From contig NZ_AP028672.1 in NCBI RefSeq assembly GCF_041154505.1, positions 3,202,501 through 3,266,500 on the forward strand: DNA of 64,000 nucleotides, given 5' to 3'. This document shows positions 18,434-27,140 of this stretch, in pieces (the first letter of the stretch is position 1; each line of letters opens with the position of its first letter). The notes below the pieces were generated by a model. That model saw only the letters and a list, made by a program, of their open reading frames with translations, did no database searches and had not been told where the DNA came from. This stretch comes from Acidovorax sp. A79 (GTDB lineage Bacteria > Pseudomonadota > Gammaproteobacteria > Burkholderiales > Burkholderiaceae_C). Both the position numbers and the translations under genes were made by a program.

Positions 18434-18734
18434 CTAATTTTGACCGCAAGACCTGCGGGATAAACTGGACCGTGCGGGATATTCTGGACACTGATTTCTC
18501 CTGGAGTCCGCTTGCTGCATAGCTTTGCAAGCGATGAGCTGTTCAAACGTCCAGGCATAAAAATTCCATGAAACCCGGCACGCGTTAAGTCAGCAAACTA
18601 TAGCTTGCCGTAGGCAGACACCCGGATTTCCAGTAGCTGCTGCAGCAAGTCAATGGCGGCTTCCAGGCGGCACTTCTGAACGGCGGCTTGGGGCCCAAAG
18701 TGACCGCTCAATCAGCCCGCAGTGATACCCACAC
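18434..18734. other. Intergenic stretch with probable gene remnants
   Basis: About 300 bp with no intact gene. On the minus strand 18715-18598 reads as a short C-terminal fragment containing KCRLEAAIDLLQQLLEIRVS and ending in a stop. At 18440-18495 there are repeated GCGGGATA--CTGGAC units. These may be remains of an element or gene broken near the cassette insertion. I cannot name the source. Confidence 0.3.
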
Positions 18735-19391
18735 TCACCGCAAACCCGGCTGCCGCAACAACGCCCCCAGCACCAGCGCCTCCGCCATCACCTCCAGAGC
18801 CTCTTCCAGCGTAGCCAGCAACTCCGGCAGTTCTGGCAGCCCTGGCAACCAGGGCCAGTGCGGCTGCACCTCGGGCCACTGGTCCACGGCCATCGCCGCC
18901 AGCCCCACGGCGAACCCGGTCCACAGCAGGGCCTGGGTGCTGCGGTGCGACAGTGCCCGGTGCAGCCACGCCAGCGTGGCCAGGCCCACCACGGCCACCG
19001 CCAGCATGGGCGCCTCGCGCATGGCGCCCCAGCGGCAGGCATCGGTCCATTCGTGGCAGCGGAACTTCCAAAGCTCGTGCAGCATGAACTGCTCGTCCAG
19101 CGCCAGCGCGCCGAAGGCCAGCACCAGCCACACGCCCAGCCGCCCGGGCAGGCAGCGCTCCGCCGTCAGGCGCAGCGCGGTGATGCACAGCGTGAGCAGC
19201 AGCGCACTCGACAGCCACGATGCGGGCGAGTTGTCGGAGCGGAACGCGCGCTCCCAGCCCGGCGCAAAGATCCACGCGCTGAACAGCAGAAACCCCGCCA
19301 CCGCGCCCAGCAGGGCGGGTGCGACCCCCGGGTGGGGCGCCCGCGTGGGGCCGGGCGTGTGGTGGGATGGTGGGGCAGGGCGTTGGCGCAT
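18735..19391 (-). CDS. Uncharacterised multi-pass membrane protein
   Basis: 218 residues with about six predicted membrane helices (for example LLGAVAGFLLFSAWIF, ALLLTLCITALRL and LGVWLVLAFGALAL). Loops contain DEQFMLHELWKFRCHEW and the C-terminus EEALEVMAEALVLG, with conserved-looking Asp/Glu/His that could bind metal. No family is recognised with confidence. ATG at 19391 is preferred to a GTG at 19415. It stands alone, divergent from the next gene. Confidence 0.5.
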   Translation of the reverse strand: MRQRPAPPSHHTPGPTRAPHPGVAPALLGAVAGFLLFSAWIFAPGWERAFRSDNSPASWLSSALLLTLCITALRLTAERCLPGRLGVWLVLAFGALALDEQFMLHELWKFRCHEWTDACRWGAMREAPMLAVAVVGLATLAWLHRALSHRSTQALLWTGFAVGLAAMAVDQWPEVQPHWPWLPGLPELPELLATLEEALEVMAEALVLGALLRQPGLR

Positions 19392-19599
19392 GGCGAGCTT
19401 GGAACCACGGGGCACCGGCGCCGGGTGGTGCCAGCGGACCGGCGCAATTTTGAATCAGATAGGCCGCTGGCGCCGGAATGTAGTGCATTTTCAGCTATGC
19501 ATTTGGTAGCTTGTTGATGGTTTTGCACGCTGCGGGCGGCGTGCCCTGTTCACGCCCGTGGAATCGCTTCAGAATCGGAAACTCCCACGCTTGTCCGGT

Positions 19600-20721
19600 A
19601 TGGCCCTCCCCATCGACCCCTCCCGCAGCGCGCTGCCGCCCGTGGCCCAGTTCCTGGCCGAAGCGGCCCTGCAGCGGCAGGCCGCGCTGCTGGGGCTGGA
19701 CAAGCCCGGCCCCGCGACCGCACCGCTGCCCACGGCCGACCCGAGCGCGCCTCCGCCCACACCGACCTCTCCCAGCCCGCCCGCCGGACCTCTGCCCGCC
19801 CCGGCGGCCGACAAGGCCAGCATCTCGGCGCAGGCGCGCGAGCAGCTCGGCGCAGGTTTTGAACCACGGCGCGGCGTGGCGGGCAACGCGGCCGCCGCTG
19901 CGGCCCCCGGCGCCAGGGCCGGCGCCGCGCCGCGGGGGGCGCTGGCACCGCCGCCGCTGCCCGTGGGCGCGCCTGTGCCAGCCTCCTCCACGGCATCCGT
20001 GTCGGGCGCCGACTGGCCCGCCACGGGGCTGGGTGCGCCGCTGCTGCGCATGGTGGGTGCGCTGGTGGCGCAGCTCACGGCGGGCAGTGTGGCGCCTCAG
20101 CGGGTCACGGCCGCCCAGCCCTGGCCCATCGGGCTGGCGCAGGCGCTGGAAAGCGGCGCGGTGGACGCGGAGACGCCGCCGCTGCAGACCTGGCTGGTGC
20201 GCCAGGGCAGCGTGCAGACGCCCGAAGGCCCGCGCGGCTTTGCGCTGACCCTGCGCGTGCCGGTGCCGTGGCTGGCGTCGCAGGCGCCTTCGGCTGCCGC
20301 ATCCGCAGCGGCGGCGGCGACCGCCACGCCCTCCACGGCGGCGCCGCTGCAGGTGCCGTTCACGGGCAGTGCGCAGTCGCTGCAGTCCGGGGTGTTCGCG
20401 CTGGTGCTGCAAGGGCTGGAGGCCTCGGCACCCCGCACCAGCGCCTTGCTGGTGATGGATTTCCAGCCGCAGATGCCCGCTGCCGTGTATGGCCGCGACC
20501 TGCTGGCGCAGCTGCGTATGGACCCGTGGACGCAGATGGCCGTGCTGCAGGCCAGCGGCCAGGTGCCGCGCGAGGAGGACCGCGCCCGCAACGGCGCCTC
20601 CGGTTTGTGCGAGACCGTGGGCTGCCCTTATGCGGCCCGCGCGGAGTGCGCCCAGCCTTTCTGCCTGGCGCAGCGCGGGGTGCGGCCACCGGAGCCGGTG
20701 GGCCCCGCGCCCGGCGCCTAG
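19600..20721 (+). CDS. Ala/Pro-rich protein of unknown function with a Cys-rich C-terminus
   Basis: 373 residues with low-complexity Ala/Pro stretches at about 35-130 and 225-250, a globular-looking region (ATGLGAPLLRMVGALVAQL and FALTLRVPVPWLA), and a terminal cluster of five Cys (CETVGCPYAARAECAQPFC) that could bind zinc. The layout loosely recalls flagellar hook-length-type proteins, but no flagellar gene is nearby and no signature is seen. Start chosen at the Met before ALPIDPSRSALPP; an upstream ATG at 19558 is possible. Confidence 0.45.
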   Translation: MALPIDPSRSALPPVAQFLAEAALQRQAALLGLDKPGPATAPLPTADPSAPPPTPTSPSPPAGPLPAPAADKASISAQAREQLGAGFEPRRGVAGNAAAAAAPGARAGAAPRGALAPPPLPVGAPVPASSTASVSGADWPATGLGAPLLRMVGALVAQLTAGSVAPQRVTAAQPWPIGLAQALESGAVDAETPPLQTWLVRQGSVQTPEGPRGFALTLRVPVPWLASQAPSAAASAAAAATATPSTAAPLQVPFTGSAQSLQSGVFALVLQGLEASAPRTSALLVMDFQPQMPAAVYGRDLLAQLRMDPWTQMAVLQASGQVPREEDRARNGASGLCETVGCPYAARAECAQPFCLAQRGVRPPEPVGPAPGA

Positions 20722-20777
20722 AGCCGGTTCGTCCCGGACTTTTCGGGGATCGCGCTGGCGGGGCGCGGCCTCGCGGG

Positions 20778-22160
20778 TCAGCGGGTCTTGTGCAGGATGT
20801 CCGCGTGGCGCGACCGCGTGATGGGGTAGGCCACCAGCAGCGGAACGGCCAGCACCAGGCACAGCGCCGGCAGCACGCCGGTCATCAGGGTGATGCCCTG
20901 CAGCGCGCTGGCCGACTGCGCCACGTTGGGCACGTAGCCCGTCACGTCCAGCATGCCGGCCACCATCACCGTGGCCAGCGTGCGTGCCAGCTTGTCCATC
21001 AGGCCGTACAGGCCGTAGTACATGCCCGTCTTGCGCTCACCGGCCTGCATGTGGCCGTGGTCGATGGTGTCGGGAACCATGGCGAAGGGCACGATCCAGT
21101 GCGCGCCCATGCCGATGCCGATGACGACCAGGATGCCCATGACCAGGCGCTGGTCGCCCGGCCCCACCCAGTACAGCGCCACCAGGCCGCCCGCGCACAG
21201 CACCAGGCCCAGGACGTACGCCCAGTTCTTTTCCCAGCGGTCGACCACGACCTTCCACACGAACAGCGACAGGCCCACCACGCCGAGCAGCGTGCCCATG
21301 TAGCGCGGCAGGTCGCCCTTGTCGCCTTGCAGCTGGTAGATCACGAAGTACGCGAGCGAGGCCTGCACCAGCGTGAGGCCCAGGCGCACCAGGGTCGCAG
21401 CGCTCATCAGCAGCAGGAAAGGGCGGTTGCGCAGCGTGGTGCGCAGGGTCTCGCGCACGCTGTCCCACATGGGTTGGCGGTCGCTGGCGTCGGCGGCGGG
21501 CTCGGCGCCGCCCTGGGGCTCGCGCACGCGCCAGGCCACCACGGCCACGGCCGCGCCGGCGATCAGGCCGAAGCACGAGCCCGCGAGTGCATAGCCGGTG
21601 CGGGCGTCGGGCGCGGCCCGCACCAGCACCGGCATGAACACGCTGCCCGCGAAGAAGCCCAGCAGCGCACCCATGGAGGCATGGGCCGTGAGGCTGGTGC
21701 GCTCGTCGTAGTCGGTGGTCATGTTCGCGGCCATCGCCTGGTAGGGCAGCTGCACCAGCGTCATGAGCGTGTCGAACACGGTGTATGTGATGGCGATCCA
21801 CAGGAACGCGGCCACGGGCGAGAGCCCCGGCGGCACCATCCACACCGCGGCGGCGGCGATGCCGAGCGGGACCGCGCCGTAGACGAGGTAGACGCGGTGG
21901 CGGCCCCAGCGCGAGCGCGTGCGGTCGGTCATCCAGCCGAACAGCGGGTCGTTGACGGTGTCCCACACCTTGCCCACCAGCAGCGCCGCGCCTGCCACGG
22001 CGGGCGCGACCAGGGCCACGTCGGTGTAGAAGATCATGAGCATGAAATTCATCGCCGCGACCAGCATCTGCAGGCCGACGTTGCCGACCGCGTAGCTGAG
22101 CTTGGTGCCGAGGGTCAGGGGCGATGGCGTGGTGCTGCCCGGCGCGTGGCTGTGGTGCAT
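20778..22160 (-). CDS. MFS transporter of the GPH (glycoside-pentoside-hexuronide) type
   Basis: 460 residues with 12 predicted helices. The N-terminal half has the GPH-like loop LVGKVWDTVNDPLFGWMTDRTRSRWGRHR, with the charged pattern after helix 2 typical of sugar/cation symporters. Its ATG overlaps the stop of the upstream acyl-CoA synthetase gene (TGATG at 22162-22158), so the two are translationally coupled. The partner suggests the cargo may be a carboxylic acid rather than a sugar. Substrate unknown. Confidence 0.75.
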   Translation of the reverse strand: MHHSHAPGSTTPSPLTLGTKLSYAVGNVGLQMLVAAMNFMLMIFYTDVALVAPAVAGAALLVGKVWDTVNDPLFGWMTDRTRSRWGRHRVYLVYGAVPLGIAAAAVWMVPPGLSPVAAFLWIAITYTVFDTLMTLVQLPYQAMAANMTTDYDERTSLTAHASMGALLGFFAGSVFMPVLVRAAPDARTGYALAGSCFGLIAGAAVAVVAWRVREPQGGAEPAADASDRQPMWDSVRETLRTTLRNRPFLLLMSAATLVRLGLTLVQASLAYFVIYQLQGDKGDLPRYMGTLLGVVGLSLFVWKVVVDRWEKNWAYVLGLVLCAGGLVALYWVGPGDQRLVMGILVVIGIGMGAHWIVPFAMVPDTIDHGHMQAGERKTGMYYGLYGLMDKLARTLATVMVAGMLDVTGYVPNVAQSASALQGITLMTGVLPALCLVLAVPLLVAYPITRSRHADILHKTR

Positions 22161-23821
22161 CACGGTGCCACCGCCGGGACGGACGAAGGCACCGCGGCGG
22201 GCGTGGGCGCACTGGAGGCTGCGGCGCGCGGCGGCGCGGCTTCGAGCATCAGTCGCACTTCGCGGCGCAGCATCTTGTTCAGGAAGCTGCGCGGAATCTC
22301 CTCGACGATGCGGACATCGTCGGGGCACAGGGTGGCGGGCAGCTGCTGCGCCAGGTACTGCGCGATCTCACCCTCCAGCGTGCCCCAGTCCTGCCCCTTG
22401 CGCCAGCTCCGGCGCAGGCTCAGCACCAGCACGGCCTGCGCGCCATGCTGCACCAGGCAGGCCTCCTTGACCGAGGGGTGGGTGTAGGCCACCTCCTCCA
22501 CTTCGCGCGGGTTCAGCAGCTGCCCATCGCGCGAGACGCGGTCGGCGCTGCGCCCCAGCACGTGCAGGTAGCCTGCCGTGTCGAAATAGCCCAGGTCGCC
22601 CATCACCACCCAGCCGTCGCGCAGGGTCTCGCCGGTCTTTTCGGGGTCGAGCCAGTAGCCGTCGAAGCGCACGGGCGTCAGCACGGTGATCAGGCCCATC
22701 TCGCCCTGCGGCAGCGGCGTGAAGTCGTCGCCGCGGATGACCACCTGCACGCCGGGCATGACCCGGCCCACGGTGGAGAGCACCTCCAGGCCGAGCGGGT
22801 TGCCCTGGGCATCCACGTGTTCGTGCGGCAGCAGCCAGGTGATGGGCGGCAGGGCCTCCAGGCAGCCGTAGCCCTGCTGGAAGATCGGCCCGAAGCGGCG
22901 GATGGCCTCGGCGATCTTGGGCGCGGGCATCATCTCCGAACCATAGGGCACGTGGGTCAGTGACGACAGGTCGTACTGGTCCAGCGTGGGCTCGTCCAGC
23001 AGGTCGATGATGGCCGAGGGCGAGAGGAAGGCGCGCGACACGCGGTGCTTCTGGATCAGCCCCGCGAGCGTGCTGGCGCGGAAGTCCTCGGGCATCACCA
23101 GCGCCGCGCCCGAGAGCAGCGTGGGCAGCACCAGGCCCGAGCCCGGCCCGGTGAGCGGCAGGCCCAGCATGTTCACGTCGGGGCCGTGGGCGGGTGGCCT
23201 GAAGTCGATGGCGCGCGAGATCAGGCGCACGCTGTCCAGGTACTTGCGGTTGCTGTAGCCGATGGACTTGGGCAGGCCCGTGGTGCCCGAGGTCATGTGC
23301 AGCGCGAACACGTCGTCCTCGTGCACCTCGGCGGTGCCCGCGGCGGGGGTGGCCTGCGCCAGCGCCTGTTCGTACTCATCCCCCAGCGCCAGCAGGCGCA
23401 GGCCGGGCAGCTGCTCGCGCACGGCCTGCAGGATGGGGGCGCTCAGCAGCGGGTCGTGGATGAACACCGTGGGCTTGACGCGGCCCATGGTGGTGAGCGC
23501 CGCATCGGCCGGCAGGTGCTTGTGGAAGCTCGCGAAGATGGTGCCGTTCTCGAACGTGGCCAGGCGGGTTTCGTACTGCTCGCCGGTCTCGGGCAGCCAG
23601 GTGAACACGACGTCGCCCTTCTTCACGCCCTGCGCCTGCATCCAGGCCTGCAGGCGCAACACGCGCTCGTGCAGCTGCGCGTAGGTGAGGGTGCCGCGCC
23701 GGTCGATGAGCGCGGGCTTGTGGGGGTGCAGGCGGTACGCCAGGCGGGCGACGGCGCGGGCGGTGCGCAAGCGGTTCAGGAGAAAGCGCGCCACCAGGCT
23801 GCGCAGGGAAGGTAAGGCCAC
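22160..23821 (-). CDS. AMP-dependent acyl-CoA synthetase/ligase
   Basis: 553-residue adenylate-forming enzyme: P-loop-like TSGTTGLPKS, a QQGYGCLEALP A5-like segment, GDLGYFDTAGYLHVLGR (A7/A8), and the C-terminal lysine region SFLNKMLRREVR (A10). It would activate a carboxylic acid as acyl-AMP and then acyl-CoA. It is co-translated with the MFS transporter downstream, so uptake and activation of the same acid is likely. No neighbouring beta-oxidation gene narrows the substrate. Confidence 0.8.
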   Translation of the reverse strand: MALPSLRSLVARFLLNRLRTARAVARLAYRLHPHKPALIDRRGTLTYAQLHERVLRLQAWMQAQGVKKGDVVFTWLPETGEQYETRLATFENGTIFASFHKHLPADAALTTMGRVKPTVFIHDPLLSAPILQAVREQLPGLRLLALGDEYEQALAQATPAAGTAEVHEDDVFALHMTSGTTGLPKSIGYSNRKYLDSVRLISRAIDFRPPAHGPDVNMLGLPLTGPGSGLVLPTLLSGAALVMPEDFRASTLAGLIQKHRVSRAFLSPSAIIDLLDEPTLDQYDLSSLTHVPYGSEMMPAPKIAEAIRRFGPIFQQGYGCLEALPPITWLLPHEHVDAQGNPLGLEVLSTVGRVMPGVQVVIRGDDFTPLPQGEMGLITVLTPVRFDGYWLDPEKTGETLRDGWVVMGDLGYFDTAGYLHVLGRSADRVSRDGQLLNPREVEEVAYTHPSVKEACLVQHGAQAVLVLSLRRSWRKGQDWGTLEGEIAQYLAQQLPATLCPDDVRIVEEIPRSFLNKMLRREVRLMLEAAPPRAAASSAPTPAAVPSSVPAVAP

Positions 23822-24198
23822 CGGAAGTCTCCCAGGAGGGGCGTGAAAGCAAGGTCAAGGAAGTTTTTCACGCGCACCCGTGGCAAAAGATGACCATTTG
23901 TACCTGCGCGTATCTTCTTGTTTCTGCTTCGGCTGTGCGGTCGCTTTGGCTCCGTGAACGGCGGTGCGCGCCACGTGCCCGTCGCCGTGGCGCAACAAGC
24001 AGGCCGGCGCACCGTGCGCAGACAAAGAAAAAACCGCCAGGCCGGATCACGGCGTGGCGGTTTTTTGGCAAGGCCCGCCCCGGTAAGGGCGTGGCCAGGA
24101 TGGCGGACTAGAAAGTGCCCCTGCGCAATCAGGCGGCGCCTTCACGCCAGGCCACCGGCGTGTCCCCTCGGGGGAAGCGGCGCAGCCGCTGCGGGCGC
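23822..24198. other. Intergenic region between gdhA and the acyl-CoA synthetase gene
   Basis: 377 bp without a supported gene. It contains a strong bidirectional terminator (24028-24066) and, nearer gdhA, a GC hairpin AGCGGC-GCA-GCCGCT (about 24177-24191) of the kind common in these genomes. The promoter of the acyl-CoA synthetase operon should lie in its lower part, but no clear -35/-10 pair is visible. Confidence 0.5.
24028..24066 (-). terminator. Terminator hairpin downstream of gdhA (bidirectional)
   Basis: AAAAAACCGCCA (24028-24039) pairs with TGGCGGTTTTTT (24055-24066), giving a poly-U tail on either strand. It closes the gdhA transcript. Confidence 0.75.
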
Positions 24199-25518
24199 TT
24201 ACGGATACAGGCCGCGCATTTCGCGGGCGTGCAGGATGCGCTGGCAGGCCACGATGAAGGTGGCGGTGCGCAGGCTCACCTTGTGCTCCTGCGCCACTTG
24301 CCAGATGCCCGCGAAGGCCTCCTGCATGATGCGCACCAGGCGGGCGTTGATCTCGTCCTCGCTCCAGAAGAAGCTGGAAAAATCCTGCACCCACTCGAAG
24401 TAGCTCACCGTCACGCCGCCGGCATTGGCGATCACGTCGGGCAGCACCAGCACGCCCTTGTCGTGCAGGATGTCGTCGGCCTCGGTGGTCGTGGGGCCGT
24501 TGGCGCCTTCGATTACGAGCCTGGCCTTGATCTGGCCCGCGTTGTCCTTGGTGATCTGGCCTTCGAGCGCGGCGGGGATCAGGATCTCGCAGTCCACGCC
24601 CCAGAACTCCTCGGGCTGCATCACATCGGCGCCGGCGAAGCCGCCCACGCCACCCCGGGTCTTCACGTGCGCCAGCAGCGCGGGCACGTCCAGGCCCTTG
24701 CCGTTGAAGATGGTGCCGGTGTGGTCCTGCACGGCCACCACCTTGGCGCCCGCTTCGGCAAACAGCTTGGCCGCGATGCCGCCCACATTGCCAAAGCCCT
24801 GCACGGCCACGCGGGCGCCGTCGAGCGCCAGGCCGGTGAGCTTGGCGGCTTCCACGCCCACGGTGAACACGCCGCGGCCAGTGGCTTCCACACGGCCGAG
24901 CGAGCCGCCCAGGTCCACGGGCTTGCCGGTCACCACGCCGGTGGCGGTGGCGCCCACGTTCATGGAATACGTGTCCATCATCCAGGCCATGATCTGGCCG
25001 TTGGTGTTCACGTCGGGGGCGGGGATGTCCTTGGAGGGGCCGATCAGCAGGCCGATCTCGCTGGTGTAGCGGCGCGTCAGGCGCTCCAGCTCACCCATCG
25101 ACAGCTTCTTGGGGTCCACGCGGATACCGCCCTTGGCACCGCCGTAGGGCACGTTCACGGCGGCGTTCTTGACCGACATCCAGGCCGACAGGGCCATCAC
25201 TTCGGACAGTGTCACGTCCTGGTGGAAACGCACGCCGCCCTTGCCGGGGCCCCGGCTCAGGTTGTGCTGCACGCGGTAGCCCTCGTAGTGGGCGATGGTG
25301 CCGTTGTCCAGCTCGATCGGCACGTCCACGATCAGGATGCGCTTGGGGCGCTTGAGCGTTTCCACCCAGCGCGCCAGGCTGCCCAGGTAGGGGGTGACGC
25401 GGTCTACCTGCTGCAGGTAGTTGCCCCAGGGGCCGAGGTGGTCGGCCTGCAGGTACGAGGGCAGGGTGTGGACTGCGCCTGCGGGGTTGGAGGCTGGGGC
25501 GCCCGTGGATGAAGACAT
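24199..25518 (-). CDS. gdhA: Glutamate dehydrogenase (Glu/Leu/Phe/Val family)
   Basis: Interconverts glutamate and 2-oxoglutarate plus ammonia. The 439-residue protein has the substrate-binding [13 protein letters not shown], the catalytic-lysine segment [14 protein letters not shown], and a Rossmann domain with [11 protein letters not shown]. Length fits hexameric catabolic-type enzymes. It is monocistronic, with a palindrome about 82 bp upstream of the start that may be an operator. It would link to ammonium released by the amidases later in the window. Confidence 0.93.
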   Translation of the reverse strand: MSSSTGAPASNPAGAVHTLPSYLQADHLGPWGNYLQQVDRVTPYLGSLARWVETLKRPKRILIVDVPIELDNGTIAHYEGYRVQHNLSRGPGKGGVRFHQDVTLSEVMALSAWMSVKNAAVNVPYGGAKGGIRVDPKKLSMGELERLTRRYTSEIGLLIGPSKDIPAPDVNTNGQIMAWMMDTYSMNVGATATGVVTGKPVDLGGSLGRVEATGRGVFTVGVEAAKLTGLALDGARVAVQGFGNVGGIAAKLFAEAGAKVVAVQDHTGTIFNGKGLDVPALLAHVKTRGGVGGFAGADVMQPEEFWGVDCEILIPAALEGQITKDNAGQIKARLVIEGANGPTTTEADDILHDKGVLVLPDVIANAGGVTVSYFEWVQDFSSFFWSEDEINARLVRIMQEAFAGIWQVAQEHKVSLRTATFIVACQRILHAREMRGLYP

Positions 25519-25599
25519 GGTGAATTCCTTGTGGGATCAGTTCAAGCCGCGAAGCTTATGCCTGCCGCCGCACGCTGTCTAAGGCCGTAGTGTTTGTGT

Positions 25600-25620
25600 G
25601 TTATGCATTTGTTGCATAAC
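25600..25620. promoter_or_regulatory. Palindrome upstream of gdhA
   Basis: GTTATGCA, a 5-bp spacer TTTGT, then TGCATAAC: a perfect 8-bp inverted repeat about 82 bp upstream of the gdhA start. Likely a dimeric regulator site; the regulator is not identified. Confidence 0.45.
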
Positions 25621-25700
25621 CACGCAAACGACCGCCCCATGCGGCACTGCACCATAGGGCGCGCCGAGAGCGGGCACCGGGCGGCCGCCCGCCACGCCGG

Positions 25701-26594
25701 TCATTCCACCGTGAAATGGGTCAGCGCCGGGTCGCCCGTCGGGTAGCGCAGGTCCAGGTTCTGCAGCACCTCGCGCAGCACGGTGGCGATCATCAGGTTG
25801 CGGTGGGTCTTGGAATTGGCGGGCACGATGGTCCACGGTGCCCAGGTCGTGTGGGTGGCGGCCAGCAGGGCGTCGTAGGCGCGCTGGTACTCCGCCCATT
25901 GCTTGCGCACCTCGATGTCGCCCATGCTGAACTTCCAGTGCTTGGCCGGGTCGTCCAGGCGCTCCTGCAGGCGCTGTCGCTGCTCCTCGGGGCTGATGTG
26001 CAGCAGGAACTTGAGCACGATGGTGCCCGTTTCGACGAGCATGCGCTCGAAGTCGTTGATGTGGGCCAGGCGTTGCTGGTGCTGTTCGGGCGTGATCCAG
26101 CCGTTGACCACGGGTACCAGCACGTCCTCGTAGTGGCTGCGGTTGAACACCGTGATGTCGCCGGCCTGTGGCACCTGCTGGTGGATGCGCCAGAGGTAGT
26201 CGCGGGCGCGCTCGGCCTCGGTCGGCGCCTTCCAGCCCACGGCATGCACGCCCAGGGCGCTCATGCGGCCGAACACGCCCCGGATCGTCCCGTCCTTGCC
26301 CGAGGTGTCGGTGCCCTGGAGCACCACCAGCAGCTTGTAGCGTTTGTCGGCATAGAACAGGTTCTGCAGCGCATCGAGTTCCTCGGCCAGCGCCTCGACG
26401 GCGGCCTTGTCCCGGGCTTTCTCGCCCTGCGAAAACGGCTTGGCGCCCGGGTCGTAGTCCTGCAGCGACACGCCGCGTGGCGGCTTGCCCCGGCTGCTGC
26501 CCTTGCCCTCGCCATCGGCGGGCTTGCCGGGTTGCCATTGCGACCAGAGCTCGGCGGCCTTGTTGCGGGACTTGGGAATCAGGGGTGACGGCAT
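25701..26594 (-). CDS. ppk2: Polyphosphate kinase 2 family protein
   Basis: Transfers phosphate between polyphosphate and nucleotides. The 297-residue single-domain protein has Walker A GTDTSGKD (94-101), a lid region around SALGVHAVGWKAPTEAERARDYLWRIHQQVP, and FNRSHYEDVL, a PPK2 hallmark. Whether it is class I, II or III (phosphorylating NDP, NMP or both) is not clear from sequence alone. No operon partner. Confidence 0.85.
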   Translation of the reverse strand: MPSPLIPKSRNKAAELWSQWQPGKPADGEGKGSSRGKPPRGVSLQDYDPGAKPFSQGEKARDKAAVEALAEELDALQNLFYADKRYKLLVVLQGTDTSGKDGTIRGVFGRMSALGVHAVGWKAPTEAERARDYLWRIHQQVPQAGDITVFNRSHYEDVLVPVVNGWITPEQHQQRLAHINDFERMLVETGTIVLKFLLHISPEEQRQRLQERLDDPAKHWKFSMGDIEVRKQWAEYQRAYDALLAATHTTWAPWTIVPANSKTHRNLMIATVLREVLQNLDLRYPTGDPALTHFTVE

Positions 26595-26634
26595 GGGGTT
26601 CCAGGGGCGGTGCGTTGGTGTGAAAGAGGTTAGC

Positions 26635-27036
26635 TCACAAGTGGCCTGCGTGGGCCGGCGGCTGCTGCCACTGGTCGTGCCGGCCGTCGATGCGCACGAT
26701 GGCCAGCCGCGAGAGGTCTTCGTCCGTCAGCCCGTCGATGCAGCCCACGTTGACGCCGTACATCTCGCCCATCGGCGTCTCGGTGCCGTGGCCGAACACG
26801 CGCACGCCGCAGTGCCTGCAGAAGTAGTGCAGGTTCTTGCGCGTGTTGAACTGGTAGCGCGTGAGCTCGTCCTGCCCGCGCACGATGTGAAACTGGCCCG
26901 GCAGCGCCACGGCTGCCCAGAAGCGCGTGCGCCGGCAGATGGAGCAGTTGCAGCGGAAGGTGGGCTGGCTCAGGTCCAGGCCCGCCTGCACATGGACGGC
27001 GCCGCAGTGGCAGGTGGCGGTGTAGGTCTGGGGCAT
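26635..27036 (-). CDS. GFA/CENP-V domain protein
   Basis: 133 residues of the glutathione-dependent formaldehyde-activating-like fold. Zinc-binding Cys occur as CHCG (near 9-12), CNCSIC (near 31-36) and CRHCG (near 72-76). Members include S-(hydroxymethyl)glutathione synthase, but most, including probably this one, have unknown substrates. ATG at 27036 begins MPQTYTATCHCGA. It lies downstream of the AraC regulator on the same strand. Confidence 0.8.
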   Translation of the reverse strand: MPQTYTATCHCGAVHVQAGLDLSQPTFRCNCSICRRTRFWAAVALPGQFHIVRGQDELTRYQFNTRKNLHYFCRHCGVRVFGHGTETPMGEMYGVNVGCIDGLTDEDLSRLAIVRIDGRHDQWQQPPAHAGHL

Positions 27037-27140
27037 GGGCGGGTCCTCGGAACGTGTGGCGATCTTGCAGGGCGAGGGCGGATGATCGCAAAAGCGCGGC
27101 TGCGGGGCTACCCCGCCAGCCTTCTGCCGGGGTTCTTTCT

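Noticed and set aside
18361..18558. A 65-codon minus-strand frame upstream of the cassette nuclease-like gene
   Set aside because: It overlaps the start of that gene in another frame and has no ribosome site or recognisable sequence.
16385..19600. Integron integrase or transposase near the cassettes
   Set aside because: No tyrosine-recombinase or transposase reading frame was found on either strand; only short remnants.
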